Part shown: positions 18,782 through 26,923 of the stretch, piece by piece
Numbering within the stretch: the stretch's first letter is position 1
How the letters are laid out: each line of letters begins with the position of its first letter
DNA from: Bacteroidales bacterium
GTDB taxonomy: Bacteria; Bacteroidota; Bacteroidia; Bacteroidales; UBA7960
DNA length: 37,857 nucleotides
Direction of reading: 5' to 3'
NCBI GenBank assembly: GCA_019429365.1
Contig: JAHYJD010000025.1
Span: 1-37,857 of the forward strand
Notes under the pieces: model-generated
Told to the model about the DNA's origin: nothing
What the model saw: the letters and a program-made list of their open reading frames with translations, nothing else
Databases searched by the model: none
Program-made: the position numbers and the translations under genes

Positions 18782-19807
18782 TTAATTTACTACTGGTTTT
18801 TCAATAGGCTCATTGCTTTTTACCACCACATAGGTTGAGATGGCGTAATAGGCATGCTTGTTATCAGCACTTGTCAAAAAGTTATTTGTCCAGGGGTGGA
18901 AGCGGTATTCAAAGGCAAAAGAGTTTCCTGCAAAAGGATTTGACAGCTTATTGTTTCTTACAGGTGCTTCCATGCCTGGGCACCAGCCGGCACGGTCCGG
19001 AGCCCAGTTTCCGTTTTGAGGCTGCACAGGGTTTTCGCCACAACCAATAGGACCCATCTCGTGGGCGAATGTTATTTGAGAGTTGATCAGCACATCGTGG
19101 GTACGGAAGCACCATTCGGCACAGGGCCTGCCGTCAGGATCAACCGGGGTGGCATGCCCCCAGCCGGTTATGATGGTGCGCAAGCTTGTTTCAGCCGCAT
19201 TGGCCGGGATGCTTATGTTTTTTTGCAGAACAAAATCATGTGCTTCGCCGTAAGGCACACCACCCAAAGACCATGAAGCATAGTCAAGAACCTCTTCAAC
19301 GGCATAATACTTGTAATCGGGCGTTCCTTCGGTTAACTCAAAATCAATAGATACCAGCCAGCCATCACTACCCCATACTTCGACAAACGACTTAAGTTTA
19401 ACCTGACCCGTAAGTAAAGATTTGAAGTCAGTAACGTCAACCATAAAGCCTCTGCCTCTTGCGGCATTGTCCACTCCATAAGGCGTTATGTACCTTGCAA
19501 TCTCTATCCATTTTTCGGTTTCGGGGTGCTGCAAGCGCACGTTGGCAAACATATCCCAGGCATTGCATCCGCCTTCTGGGCAACGCAGCCTAATAAACAT
19601 TCTTGCTTGCTCCACTTTCGTGGGATCAACGGGAAACTCAAATACCTCTTCGGCGGTTTGAGAGTGGCCGCTGCCAAAGGCATGCCGCGCACTTGCAAAA
19701 GTTGTAATGGTATGCACTACCGGTTTTTCATCAATTGGGTCTTTATCGCCACACGAAGCAAAGACTATTATAATGGAAACGAACAAAGGCAATAATTTTT
19801 TTTGCAT
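18782..19807 (-). CDS. PNGase F-type peptide-N-glycosidase lipoprotein
   Basis: This 341-residue protein resembles Elizabethkingia (Flavobacterium) PNGase F along its whole length. That enzyme cleaves the Asn-GlcNAc amide bond to release intact N-glycans. Matching segments include FGSGHSQTAE (N-terminal), VDVTDFKSLL, GTPDYKY, GVPYGEAH, GWGHA, CAEWCFRTH and NWAPDRAGWCPGM. Equivalents of the PNGase F catalytic residues are Asp85 (D60, in AWDMFANV), Glu143 (E118) and Glu231 (E206, in CAEWCF). The residue after the key Asp is Met86 where PNGase F has Arg61, which may change glycan recognition. Unlike the classical secreted enzyme it has a lipobox (FASC, Cys19) followed by GDKD, so it is probably held on the cell surface. 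Confidence 0.94.
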   Translation of the reverse strand: MQKKLLPLFVSIIIVFASCGDKDPIDEKPVVHTITTFASARHAFGSGHSQTAEEVFEFPVDPTKVEQARMFIRLRCPEGGCNAWDMFANVRLQHPETEKWIEIARYITPYGVDNAARGRGFMVDVTDFKSLLTGQVKLKSFVEVWGSDGWLVSIDFELTEGTPDYKYYAVEEVLDYASWSLGGVPYGEAHDFVLQKNISIPANAAETSLRTIITGWGHATPVDPDGRPCAEWCFRTHDVLINSQITFAHEMGPIGCGENPVQPQNGNWAPDRAGWCPGMEAPVRNNKLSNPFAGNSFAFEYRFHPWTNNFLTSADNKHAYYAISTYVVVKSNEPIEKPVVN

Positions 19808-20021
19808 AATTTTTTTTAATTTTATTTAGTAACTCCAAATCTTAATTCCCGCCGTTTATCAAACGCGCTTGAAACTTGTAAACGAAAAACCTCCCCCCAA
19901 CCCCCTCTAAAGCCTGCCTGCCGGCAGGCAGGGGGGAGTCTGAACCCGAACCTTGAACCTTAAACCTTAAACCTTGACTGCCGTCAGGCAGGCTTGAACT
20001 ATAAACTTTAAACCAGAAACT
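19808..20021. repeat. Intergenic repeat region with CTGCC palindromes
   Basis: This 214-nt gap between the PNGase F and CBM9-like genes holds a perfect 20-bp palindrome, CCTGCCTGCCGGCAGGCAGG, at 19913-19932. It is flanked by CTCCCCCC (19891-19898) and GGGGGGAG (19931-19938), which can form an outer stem. Short direct repeats of CCTTGAA/CCTTAAA type follow. A second, related hairpin CTGCC-GTCA-GGCAG lies at 19978-19991. The pattern resembles dispersed intergenic repeats of Bacteroidota genomes. It may also act as a transcript-end or processing structure within the operon. Confidence 0.7.
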
Positions 20022-21152
20022 TTAATAAAACATCGCCCTTTCATGAAAAGGGTCATTGGTTTTCCAAAGGCGGCCATCTTCGCTAATGTGCCAGGTTGAC
20101 TTGCCGTCAGGGTCGGACGCCGAGAGCCTGAACCGGGTGCGGGCCACATCAAAATCGAAGGATATATGCGTGAAAAGCTCAGGTTTATTGGGTTCAAGTT
20201 CGTCAAAACTTTTTGCGTATCTATGGTTTTTCCAAAAATACTGGTGCTGAAGGTAATACAGTTCACGCAAGGCAAACTTAACGTTCTCTTCAGGCTTAAA
20301 GTTAAATTCTTCGGTTTGGTTACCGCTAATATTGCCGGAAAACTGAACGTAACCCCAGAATTCGGGGCGGTGCATATCAATAACATACTGCGGCGACCAT
20401 ACCCAGTTGTATTCAGGGAAAGGCGCAGCGGTTTCAGGGTTTATGCGCTTGCGGTATTGTCCGTCTTCCACCTCGAGCTGCCATTGCACCCTCGAAAAGT
20501 TGACTCGCCACTGCTCTCCCGGCAGGGGAGGACGTTTTCCTGGGGCGGCTTCGGCCAGCACTTTCCATGGGAAGGCCATTTCAACCACCCAGAGGGTGTC
20601 GGTATCTGAAGGGTCGTTGAGGGTTCCCTGGAGCTGTATGCCGAATTTAAAACCGGCCACATCCCAGGCGCTGATGGGGATGCCGCCGTTGCGGTAAGGT
20701 TTGGTGAGCATCAGGTCCCAGAGGGTGCCCAGGGCATTGATCTCCAGCTCGTAATAGTTATGGGTATCGCCGCTGGGGTCAATAAACACCTCAAAATTGT
20801 TTTCATGAAATATGATGGATTCCCTTTCGGTGAAGGTGGCCCAGAGGTGGGGCTCTTCAAGCTTTGCGGCTATGTAAAAATAGGTGTCGTCCCACAGCAT
20901 TTTCACTTTCGTGGAAAAATGCGGTAATGGCATGTCCTGACCTTCAATATCTTGAAATTCTTCAGTCCAGGGCGCATGTTGCCAGCAGGGTTCATCCAGT
21001 TTTCCGTCAAGGATTATCGGGCCAGCAGCCCGGTAAGCCACATAGGTTTTCGGGAAGGCCTCAAAAAGCTTTGCCTGGGCATTTCCTTTCCCCGAAAGGG
21101 AAAAAAGAAAGAACAAAACCAAGGCTAAATTTTTCGTGTGATTGGCTGCCAT
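20022..21152 (-). CDS. CBM9-like carbohydrate-binding secreted protein
   Basis: This 376-residue protein has a signal peptide ending near GKGNAQA. A CBM9/DOMON-like beta-sandwich of about 200 residues follows. Typical segments are ILDGKLDEPCWQHAPW, TKVKMLWDDTYFYIAAKLEEPHL, NNFEVFIDPSGDTHNYYELEINALGT and TDTLWVVEMAFPW. After WGYVQFS a helical segment and a short C-terminal strand region follow, with no recognised enzyme motif. Such proteins bind glycan or glycan-derived ligands without catalysis. It lies 5 nt downstream of the esterase-like gene, so the two are cotranscribed and perhaps work as a pair. Confidence 0.82.
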   Translation of the reverse strand: MAANHTKNLALVLFFLFSLSGKGNAQAKLFEAFPKTYVAYRAAGPIILDGKLDEPCWQHAPWTEEFQDIEGQDMPLPHFSTKVKMLWDDTYFYIAAKLEEPHLWATFTERESIIFHENNFEVFIDPSGDTHNYYELEINALGTLWDLMLTKPYRNGGIPISAWDVAGFKFGIQLQGTLNDPSDTDTLWVVEMAFPWKVLAEAAPGKRPPLPGEQWRVNFSRVQWQLEVEDGQYRKRINPETAAPFPEYNWVWSPQYVIDMHRPEFWGYVQFSGNISGNQTEEFNFKPEENVKFALRELYYLQHQYFWKNHRYAKSFDELEPNKPELFTHISFDFDVARTRFRLSASDPDGKSTWHISEDGRLWKTNDPFHERAMFY

Positions 21153-21157
21153 TTTTT

Positions 21158-23668
21158 TTAGTTTAAACGAAATTCACCATTTTCCACACTCCAGTCGTTG
21201 CCAAAGAAACCGCTGGCCCTGATGCCTTCAATGCCATCGCGCAGCCAGTTCACATCGAAGATCAGCAGGTCGGGGAATCCGGTGATGCCCGAGAAGTAAT
21301 CGTTTGGAGCCAGCGACCGCATGCCTTCCATGCCGGTGCCCGCCACCACCCCTACGCTGGCAAAGTCGCTGTCGGGGCGCGGGTAGATAAAAAAGGTGCC
21401 GAGGTTGTCTCCGTTAATGGTATAGTCGCCCAAATCGATTCTGCCGTTCTCCACCCTTACTGGGGCGTCCTTCAGCAGCAGATCCCAGGCCTTGTGGTTG
21501 CTGGCACTTCCGTATAGAATCACATTGCGATCGGCAAATCTTTCAATGGAAAATTCAGTGTCGGCTATAATGTCAATCGATCCATTGCCACGGTAAAGGA
21601 AAGTTTCGGCATCGAAACGGGCCTTGTTTTTATACCATTCGTTCTCTTCGGCAGTTCCTCCGGTGGCGTAAACGAAAACCATACTATTGGTGAAGGCCAG
21701 TTTAAAGCCGCCGTAGCGGGCCGGATGTTTCTCGGCAGCCATGGGCCCAGGAATGGTTTGCCAGGTATGGTCAATTAATTTCAGCGTCAGGTCTTTTCCA
21801 ATTTCAGCTCTGAATTCCTGTCCGTTAACAATGATTACTGGTTGTGTGTCAAAATTCATTTTCGAAAGCAGCAAAGTAATAGACGCCACGTTATCGAGTT
21901 TTCCGGAGATAGTGTCGTTGTGCCTTTTGAGGTCAACAGTACTCACTTCGTAATGCCTGATTTGCTGGTTGACCTGCACCCAGTAATTTGTGGCTGAAAC
22001 ACCCGGCGAAGCCGTGCGAAACTCGATATGCTTCATCTCATTGGTGGCCGGAATGGTATTGTGTTTCATAAAATCAAACAGCGGGGGCCAGTCCATGGCA
22101 TGGTCGCCATCCCAGTGCGTGGCACCGGGCTGCTCGCGATAAATAATGTTATTGTGAAACTTGCTGAGTCTTTCGCGCATCATGCGTGCCTGCTCCACCG
22201 ATACGACCATGTCGGCATCGCCATGCAGCACATAAATCCCCGATTGCAGGTAGTTGCGCTCCAGGTTCAGGGTGCGGCCGGGCATGGCACCGCGATAAAT
22301 CATCTGGTAATGGGGATTGCTGAAAAGCAATGTGTCGGAACCGCTTCGGCGATAGCCAATAATGTCGGCATATCCGGCGGCCGGACCAATGACGGCAAAC
22401 TGATCGGGGTAGGTTGCGCCCAGGAACCAGCTTCCGTGCCCGCCCATGGAGTGGCCTGTAAGATAGGTTTTTGCAGGGTCGGTTGGGTAAATTCTCTTTG
22501 CGTCAGACATTACTTCAAGGGCGTCCATGCGACCCCATTCCTCCCAGTTGAAGCCAAAGGGCCTTCGGTTGGTGGGAGCCACGATGTGGGCCCAGTCTTT
22601 TTGCTTGTAGGCACGCGTCTGGTTGCGGGCTTCAACAGATGCTCCGTGGGTTGACAGGATAAAAGCCTGACCAGGACGGTTGGAGGTGGAGGGTGCCACA
22701 CTATAGTATTGTACGCTGCCATCGATATTGCTCACAAAAGTGCGTTCGTGATGGCGGCTGGCATCCTGCTGATTCAAGGCAATTTCGGTGCGGTGCACTT
22801 CCTGTCCGGCCTGGTCGCGCAAAACCAGCGTGGCATTTACCTGCTCTGCACGGGTATTGCGCCTGGGTGCAGGTACCTGGAACTTTACCTTGCGGGTAGC
22901 CATGGCAATAATGGGGTCCATTTGTGTGGTGGCCGTTTCGCCCGATGGCAGTCTGCAGGTTATGCTGTATCCTTCAATGCCTTCCTGCCCGCTGTTTACC
23001 ACCCTGATAGCGCCCCACTTGTTGTCGCGTTCGCCCCGGATCAGGGCAGGCAGGGTCATGTCGCGATTTGAAAACTGCACTTCCTGATGTGGAAGCACGA
23101 TTTTGGCAGTTACCCTGCCAAAGCGTCCGTGTGAAAAAAGAAACTGATTCAGGCCTTTTTTTAGGGTAAAGGGTATAAGGGTATATCCAAAATCGTAATG
23201 GTCGCCTTCGTGGGGCATTCCATTGATAAAAACGCGCGTATGGCCCTTGGCATCAAGAAAAACGGTAACTTCCTCGGGCGATTCGAGCTCGGTGTAAAGC
23301 CAGGCACGGCCCAGGTTCCCGGTGAAAACATTTTCATAGTTGGCCTCAATGGCCTCCCAAACAAGCTCCAAGGGGTCGTTCTTATAGTTCTCGCTCAGGC
23401 GCAGGCCGTCTTCGGGCCGCTGAAACTTTCCGGTGGCCACCTGCCAGGCTATAATGTCTTCGCCGCCCGATAACACCCCCGGACGAACCGCAGCCCTAAG
23501 TGCCCATCCTTTTGTAAATTCGTGAAGTATTATTCCCTCTTCAGTATTTTCAATCCGGTCCTTACCAAAATATTCTACAATATTTCCGGTACGCTGGGCT
23601 TTTGTTTCGCCGAAAGGCAAAAAGAAAATAACGGAGACTAATGCAATGATTCTTAAGCGCCTTGCCAT
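21158..23668 (-). CDS. Large secreted alpha/beta-hydrolase (esterase/S9-like)
   Basis: This 836-residue protein has an N-terminal signal peptide (cleavage near TKAQR) and a long N-terminal beta-rich region (about 30-310). An alpha/beta-hydrolase core follows (about 330-540), then a C-terminal region (about 545-836) of unknown fold. The catalytic triad is legible: Ser407 in GHSMGG, Asp484 in VLHGDADM and His518 in GATHWDGDH. The core is like prolyl-oligopeptidase/feruloyl-esterase-type enzymes; whether it removes an acyl group or cuts peptide is undecided. It is the first gene of the minus arm, divergent from the GH20 gene, with a promoter-like element and a dyad just upstream. Confidence 0.82.
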   Translation of the reverse strand: MARRLRIIALVSVIFFLPFGETKAQRTGNIVEYFGKDRIENTEEGIILHEFTKGWALRAAVRPGVLSGGEDIIAWQVATGKFQRPEDGLRLSENYKNDPLELVWEAIEANYENVFTGNLGRAWLYTELESPEEVTVFLDAKGHTRVFINGMPHEGDHYDFGYTLIPFTLKKGLNQFLFSHGRFGRVTAKIVLPHQEVQFSNRDMTLPALIRGERDNKWGAIRVVNSGQEGIEGYSITCRLPSGETATTQMDPIIAMATRKVKFQVPAPRRNTRAEQVNATLVLRDQAGQEVHRTEIALNQQDASRHHERTFVSNIDGSVQYYSVAPSTSNRPGQAFILSTHGASVEARNQTRAYKQKDWAHIVAPTNRRPFGFNWEEWGRMDALEVMSDAKRIYPTDPAKTYLTGHSMGGHGSWFLGATYPDQFAVIGPAAGYADIIGYRRSGSDTLLFSNPHYQMIYRGAMPGRTLNLERNYLQSGIYVLHGDADMVVSVEQARMMRERLSKFHNNIIYREQPGATHWDGDHAMDWPPLFDFMKHNTIPATNEMKHIEFRTASPGVSATNYWVQVNQQIRHYEVSTVDLKRHNDTISGKLDNVASITLLLSKMNFDTQPVIIVNGQEFRAEIGKDLTLKLIDHTWQTIPGPMAAEKHPARYGGFKLAFTNSMVFVYATGGTAEENEWYKNKARFDAETFLYRGNGSIDIIADTEFSIERFADRNVILYGSASNHKAWDLLLKDAPVRVENGRIDLGDYTINGDNLGTFFIYPRPDSDFASVGVVAGTGMEGMRSLAPNDYFSGITGFPDLLIFDVNWLRDGIEGIRASGFFGNDWSVENGEFRLN

Positions 23669-23708
23669 GATCCTGATTTTTTTAACTGTTTTTAAATTAA
23701 TTATTATC

Positions 23709-23735
23709 TTGCGACCTAAATTGATTTAGGCGCAA
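23709..23735. promoter_or_regulatory. Imperfect dyad in divergent promoter region (candidate operator)
   Basis: TTGCGACCTAAAT (23709-23721) and ATTTAGGCGCAA (23724-23735) are inverted copies except for one extra A in the left arm, around a TG centre. The dyad sits in the 151-nt region between the divergent esterase and GH20 genes and runs into the minus-strand promoter-like element at 23733-23740. This placement suits an operator that controls the minus arm or both arms. No second copy was noticed elsewhere in the window. Confidence 0.5.
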
Positions 23736-23740
23736 AAATA
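23733..23740 (-). promoter_or_regulatory. -7-type promoter element for the minus-strand glycan operon
   Basis: Read on the minus strand this is TATTTTTG, fitting TAnnTTTG. It lies 65 nt upstream of the esterase ATG and overlaps the right end of the dyad. No clear -33 box was found. Confidence 0.42.
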
Positions 23741-23819
23741 ATAAACTAATTTTAACTGGCTTTTTTTTCATGAGGAAGTGAAGAAAAATCTTAAATTTCC
23801 AATCTAAAAAAATAATGGT

Positions 23820-26402
23820 ATGCGTAACTTATTTGTATTGTTAATGGTCGCATTTTCGCTTTTTTCTTGTCAAAGTGAGCGTCTTCCGGGCAATACCGAC
23901 ATTGCCGTTGAGTGGGAAGTTGTCAGCAATCAGGTTTCGGAGCAAGCCCTTGTCAGGGCGCGCTTTGTTATTTCCAATAACAGTGGATTTACACTCGATG
24001 ACGCCAACTGGGTTTTGTACTACAATCAGTCTCCCCGTAACATCGCTTTTGCCGGTGAGCAGGTTAAAATCGAACACATCAATGGCGATTGGTACCGCAT
24101 GATGCCTGCTCCAGGCTTCTTGCTTGAGCCGGGCCAGGAAATTGAAATACTTTATGAAGCGGGGGCCTGGTGGATAAAAGAATCCGATGCCCCTGCCGGG
24201 CTTTACTTCGTTTTTACCGATAAGAACGGAAATGAAAATATTTTGGAGGCACTGAATTATACAATTCTGCCTTTTGAGCGGCCTGAACAAATTACCCGCC
24301 ACAACAATGACTTTATGCCTATTCCTACCCCCGAAAATACTTTTGAAGAAAACCAGGGTATGTCGTTACTTCCCGGCGATGAGTTGCTTACGGTAGTGCC
24401 CAGCCCGGTTTCAGTGGCGAAAAGTGGAGAATTGGTGATTTTTAATGAACCCTTGCAGGTAATTTACCTGCCTGAGCTTGAAAGGGAGGCTGGTATGCTG
24501 GCCCAAATCCTGGAGGAGGCTACCGGAAAAAAGATTACAACCAAACCTGGCACCGAAGCAGCCGCGGGTAGTGTGTTGCTTTCTATGGGCAATGTGCAGG
24601 TAGCCGGAAAAAACAAGGAAGCCTACCACCTGAAAGTAGCTGCCGATAAAACCATTATTATTGAAGGCAGCGATGCATCCGGAGTGTTTTATGGCATACA
24701 AAGCCTGCTGGCATTGTTTCCGGTGGAAGGACTGCTGCAGAAAAATCCTGAACTCATCCTGCCCGTAGTAACGATGGAAGATGCCCCCCGCTTTGGATAC
24801 AGGGGGCTGCATATTGATGTGTCCAGAAACTTCCAGACCAAAGAAACCATAAAAAAGGTAATGGATGTGATGGCTTTTTACAAGCTGAACGTGCTTCATT
24901 TTCACCTCACAGAAGACGAAGGCTGGCGACTGGAAATCCCCTCCTTGCCAGAGCTTACGGAGGTAGGCGGGCAGCGCGGTCATACCACCATGGATGCCGC
25001 AGCCTTGCATCCTGCCTATGGCTCAGGGCCTTTCCCCAACGCCCAGGGCAGTCATGGCAGCGGATTTTATACCCGCGAAGAATACATTGACTTGCTGAAG
25101 TATGCAAACGAAAGACACATCAAAGTTATTCCCGAAGTAAACCTGCCAGGTCATGCCCGGGCTGCCTTAAAGGCCATGGAAGCCCGCTACGAGCGTTTTA
25201 TGGCGCAAGGCAATGAGGCAGCAGCCAACGAGTTCAGGCTCATCGACCCGGAAGAAACCTCAGAATATTTCAGTGCCCAGTCGTTTAAAGATAATGTGGT
25301 GAATGTGGCCAGGGAATCGGTGTATCATTTTCTGGAGACTGTGCTCGACGAGATAATTGATATGTATACCGAAGCTGATTCGCCTCTCGACATTGTGCAT
25401 ATTGGCGGCGACGAAGTGCCAAATGGGGCATGGACCAGCTCACCAATGATTGATGAATTGATGGCGCAATGGCCCGATATTGACAAGCCTGCCAATATGC
25501 ATATTTATTTTACCCGCCGTGCCCTCGAGATTTTTAAAGCCCGCAATCTGCGCATGGGGGGCTGGGAGGAAGTTGGTATGTATCGCAACGAAAAAGGGGC
25601 ACATGCTGTTTATACCGATTTTGCCGGAGGTCAGCTGATACCATATGCCTGGAACAGCCTGTGGGGAGCTCAGGACCTGGCCTACCGTTTTGCCAATGCA
25701 AATTACCCGGTAGTAATGTGCCACGTGTCAAACTTCTACTTCGACCTGGCATATAATAAAGACCCAAAAGAACCAGGGCTTTACTGGGGCGGTTTTGTAA
25801 AAACACGCAACGCTTGGCATTACAGCCCATTCTATGTATTCAATACCATTCTTCGGACCAATATGGGCGCACCCGTCGACCCCGAAACGGCCTATGCAAG
25901 CATGGAACGACTCAGGGCTGATGCCCGCAAAAACATTCTTGGCCTTCAGGCGCAAATGTGGAGTGAGACCATTAAGGGACCTGAAATGCTCGAGCATTAC
26001 CTGCTGCCCAAAATTACCGGGTTGGCAGAGTCGGCCTGGGCCCCGGAAAGGAGATGGGAAACCACCGCCGATGCTGACTTGCGCCAAAAGCAGGTAGAAG
26101 AAGACTGGAATATTTTTGCCAACACCCTGGGGCGGAAAGAATTGCCCCGCCTGGCTTGGCTGTCGGGGGGCTACCAATATCGCATTCCCACTCCCGGTGC
26201 AGTTATCAAAGATGGTTTGCTGCATGCCAATGTAGAATTTCCGGGCCTTGTTATTAGGTTTACTACCGACGGCAGCGAGCCAACGCCTGCCTCAAACGAG
26301 TACCAGTCGCCGGTTGCTCTTGGAGCAGTGCAGGTTAAACTGAGGGCATTTGATGCCTCAGGACGTGGCAGCAGTTCCGTAAGCCTTGGGATTGATGATT
26401 GA
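23820..26402 (+). CDS. GH20 beta-N-acetylhexosaminidase with chitobiase-type N-domain
   Basis: This 860-residue lipoprotein (lipobox SLFSC, Cys17) removes terminal beta-GlcNAc or beta-GalNAc. An N-terminal CHB_HEX-type beta-sandwich covers about 25-165 (GFTLDDANWVLYYNQS). The GH20b domain covers about 185-320. The GH20 catalytic barrel covers about 325-740, with GYRGLHIDVSRNF, LHFHLTEDEGWRLEI and the catalytic Asp531-Glu532 pair in HIGGDEV. A C-terminal chitobiase-type immunoglobulin-like domain covers about 780-860 (RFTTDGSEPT). The architecture matches Serratia-type chitobiase, suggesting a chitobiose-like substrate. Substrate-assisted catalysis with Asp-Glu is the family rule. It is the first gene of the plus arm. 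Confidence 0.95.
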   Translation: MRNLFVLLMVAFSLFSCQSERLPGNTDIAVEWEVVSNQVSEQALVRARFVISNNSGFTLDDANWVLYYNQSPRNIAFAGEQVKIEHINGDWYRMMPAPGFLLEPGQEIEILYEAGAWWIKESDAPAGLYFVFTDKNGNENILEALNYTILPFERPEQITRHNNDFMPIPTPENTFEENQGMSLLPGDELLTVVPSPVSVAKSGELVIFNEPLQVIYLPELEREAGMLAQILEEATGKKITTKPGTEAAAGSVLLSMGNVQVAGKNKEAYHLKVAADKTIIIEGSDASGVFYGIQSLLALFPVEGLLQKNPELILPVVTMEDAPRFGYRGLHIDVSRNFQTKETIKKVMDVMAFYKLNVLHFHLTEDEGWRLEIPSLPELTEVGGQRGHTTMDAAALHPAYGSGPFPNAQGSHGSGFYTREEYIDLLKYANERHIKVIPEVNLPGHARAALKAMEARYERFMAQGNEAAANEFRLIDPEETSEYFSAQSFKDNVVNVARESVYHFLETVLDEIIDMYTEADSPLDIVHIGGDEVPNGAWTSSPMIDELMAQWPDIDKPANMHIYFTRRALEIFKARNLRMGGWEEVGMYRNEKGAHAVYTDFAGGQLIPYAWNSLWGAQDLAYRFANANYPVVMCHVSNFYFDLAYNKDPKEPGLYWGGFVKTRNAWHYSPFYVFNTILRTNMGAPVDPETAYASMERLRADARKNILGLQAQMWSETIKGPEMLEHYLLPKITGLAESAWAPERRWETTADADLRQKQVEEDWNIFANTLGRKELPRLAWLSGGYQYRIPTPGAVIKDGLLHANVEFPGLVIRFTTDGSEPTPASNEYQSPVALGAVQVKLRAFDASGRGSSSVSLGIDD

Positions 26403-26442
26403 TGATTTTTGTTTTTTGATTTAAACTGTTTTAGTGATTAAT

Positions 26443-26922
26443 ATGGAATATTCAAAGGGCAAACTGATTTCACTGGTGGCGCTCCGGCTGGTTATTGGGT
26501 GGCATTTCTTTTACGAAGGCATGGTAAAGGTGCTGAATCCGGCCTGGACTGCCAAGGCTTACCTCCTTGATTCAGGGGGCTTTGCCAAACCTTTTTTCGA
26601 ATGGATCGCCTTTAACCCCTCCTTGCTGGCTGTCAGCGATTTTGTTAATGCCTGGGCGCTCACTCTGGTAGGATTTTTTCTGCTGCTGGGCTGGTGGGTT
26701 CGCCCGGCCGCCATTGCCGGTATGCTGTTGCTGGGCATGTATTATCTTTCCCATCCTCCTTTTCCGGGAATAGAATACCTTTTTCCCATCGATGGCAATT
26801 ATTTTATAATTGATAAAACCATGGTGGAGCTGGTTGCCCTCGGGGTGATGCTGAGCTTCCCCACTGCACATATCATTGGACTGGAAAGACTATTCAAGAA
26901 AACAAAACCTTCTTTGCAATAA
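26443..26922 (+). CDS. DoxX-family membrane protein
   Basis: This 159-residue inner-membrane protein has four predicted membrane segments. It carries the DoxX pattern: RLVIGWHFFYEGMVKVLNP at the start, ALTLVGFFLLLGWWVRPAAIAGMLLL in the middle, and NYFIIDKTMVELVALGVML near the end. The ATG at 26443 is preferred over the GTG at 26434. The family includes subunits linked to quinone-dependent oxidation, though most members are uncharacterised. It lies directly before the exported Gfo/Idh gene with 1 nt between, so the two are cotranscribed. A role in disposing of electrons from periplasmic sugar oxidation is possible but is inference. Confidence 0.86.
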   Translation: MEYSKGKLISLVALRLVIGWHFFYEGMVKVLNPAWTAKAYLLDSGGFAKPFFEWIAFNPSLLAVSDFVNAWALTLVGFFLLLGWWVRPAAIAGMLLLGMYYLSHPPFPGIEYLFPIDGNYFIIDKTMVELVALGVMLSFPTAHIIGLERLFKKTKPSLQ

Positions 26923-26923
26923 A

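Noticed and set aside
19967-20386. Minus-strand open frame of 139 residues at the CBM9 gene end
   Set aside because: It is out of frame with the CBM9-like gene and runs into the intergenic repeats.
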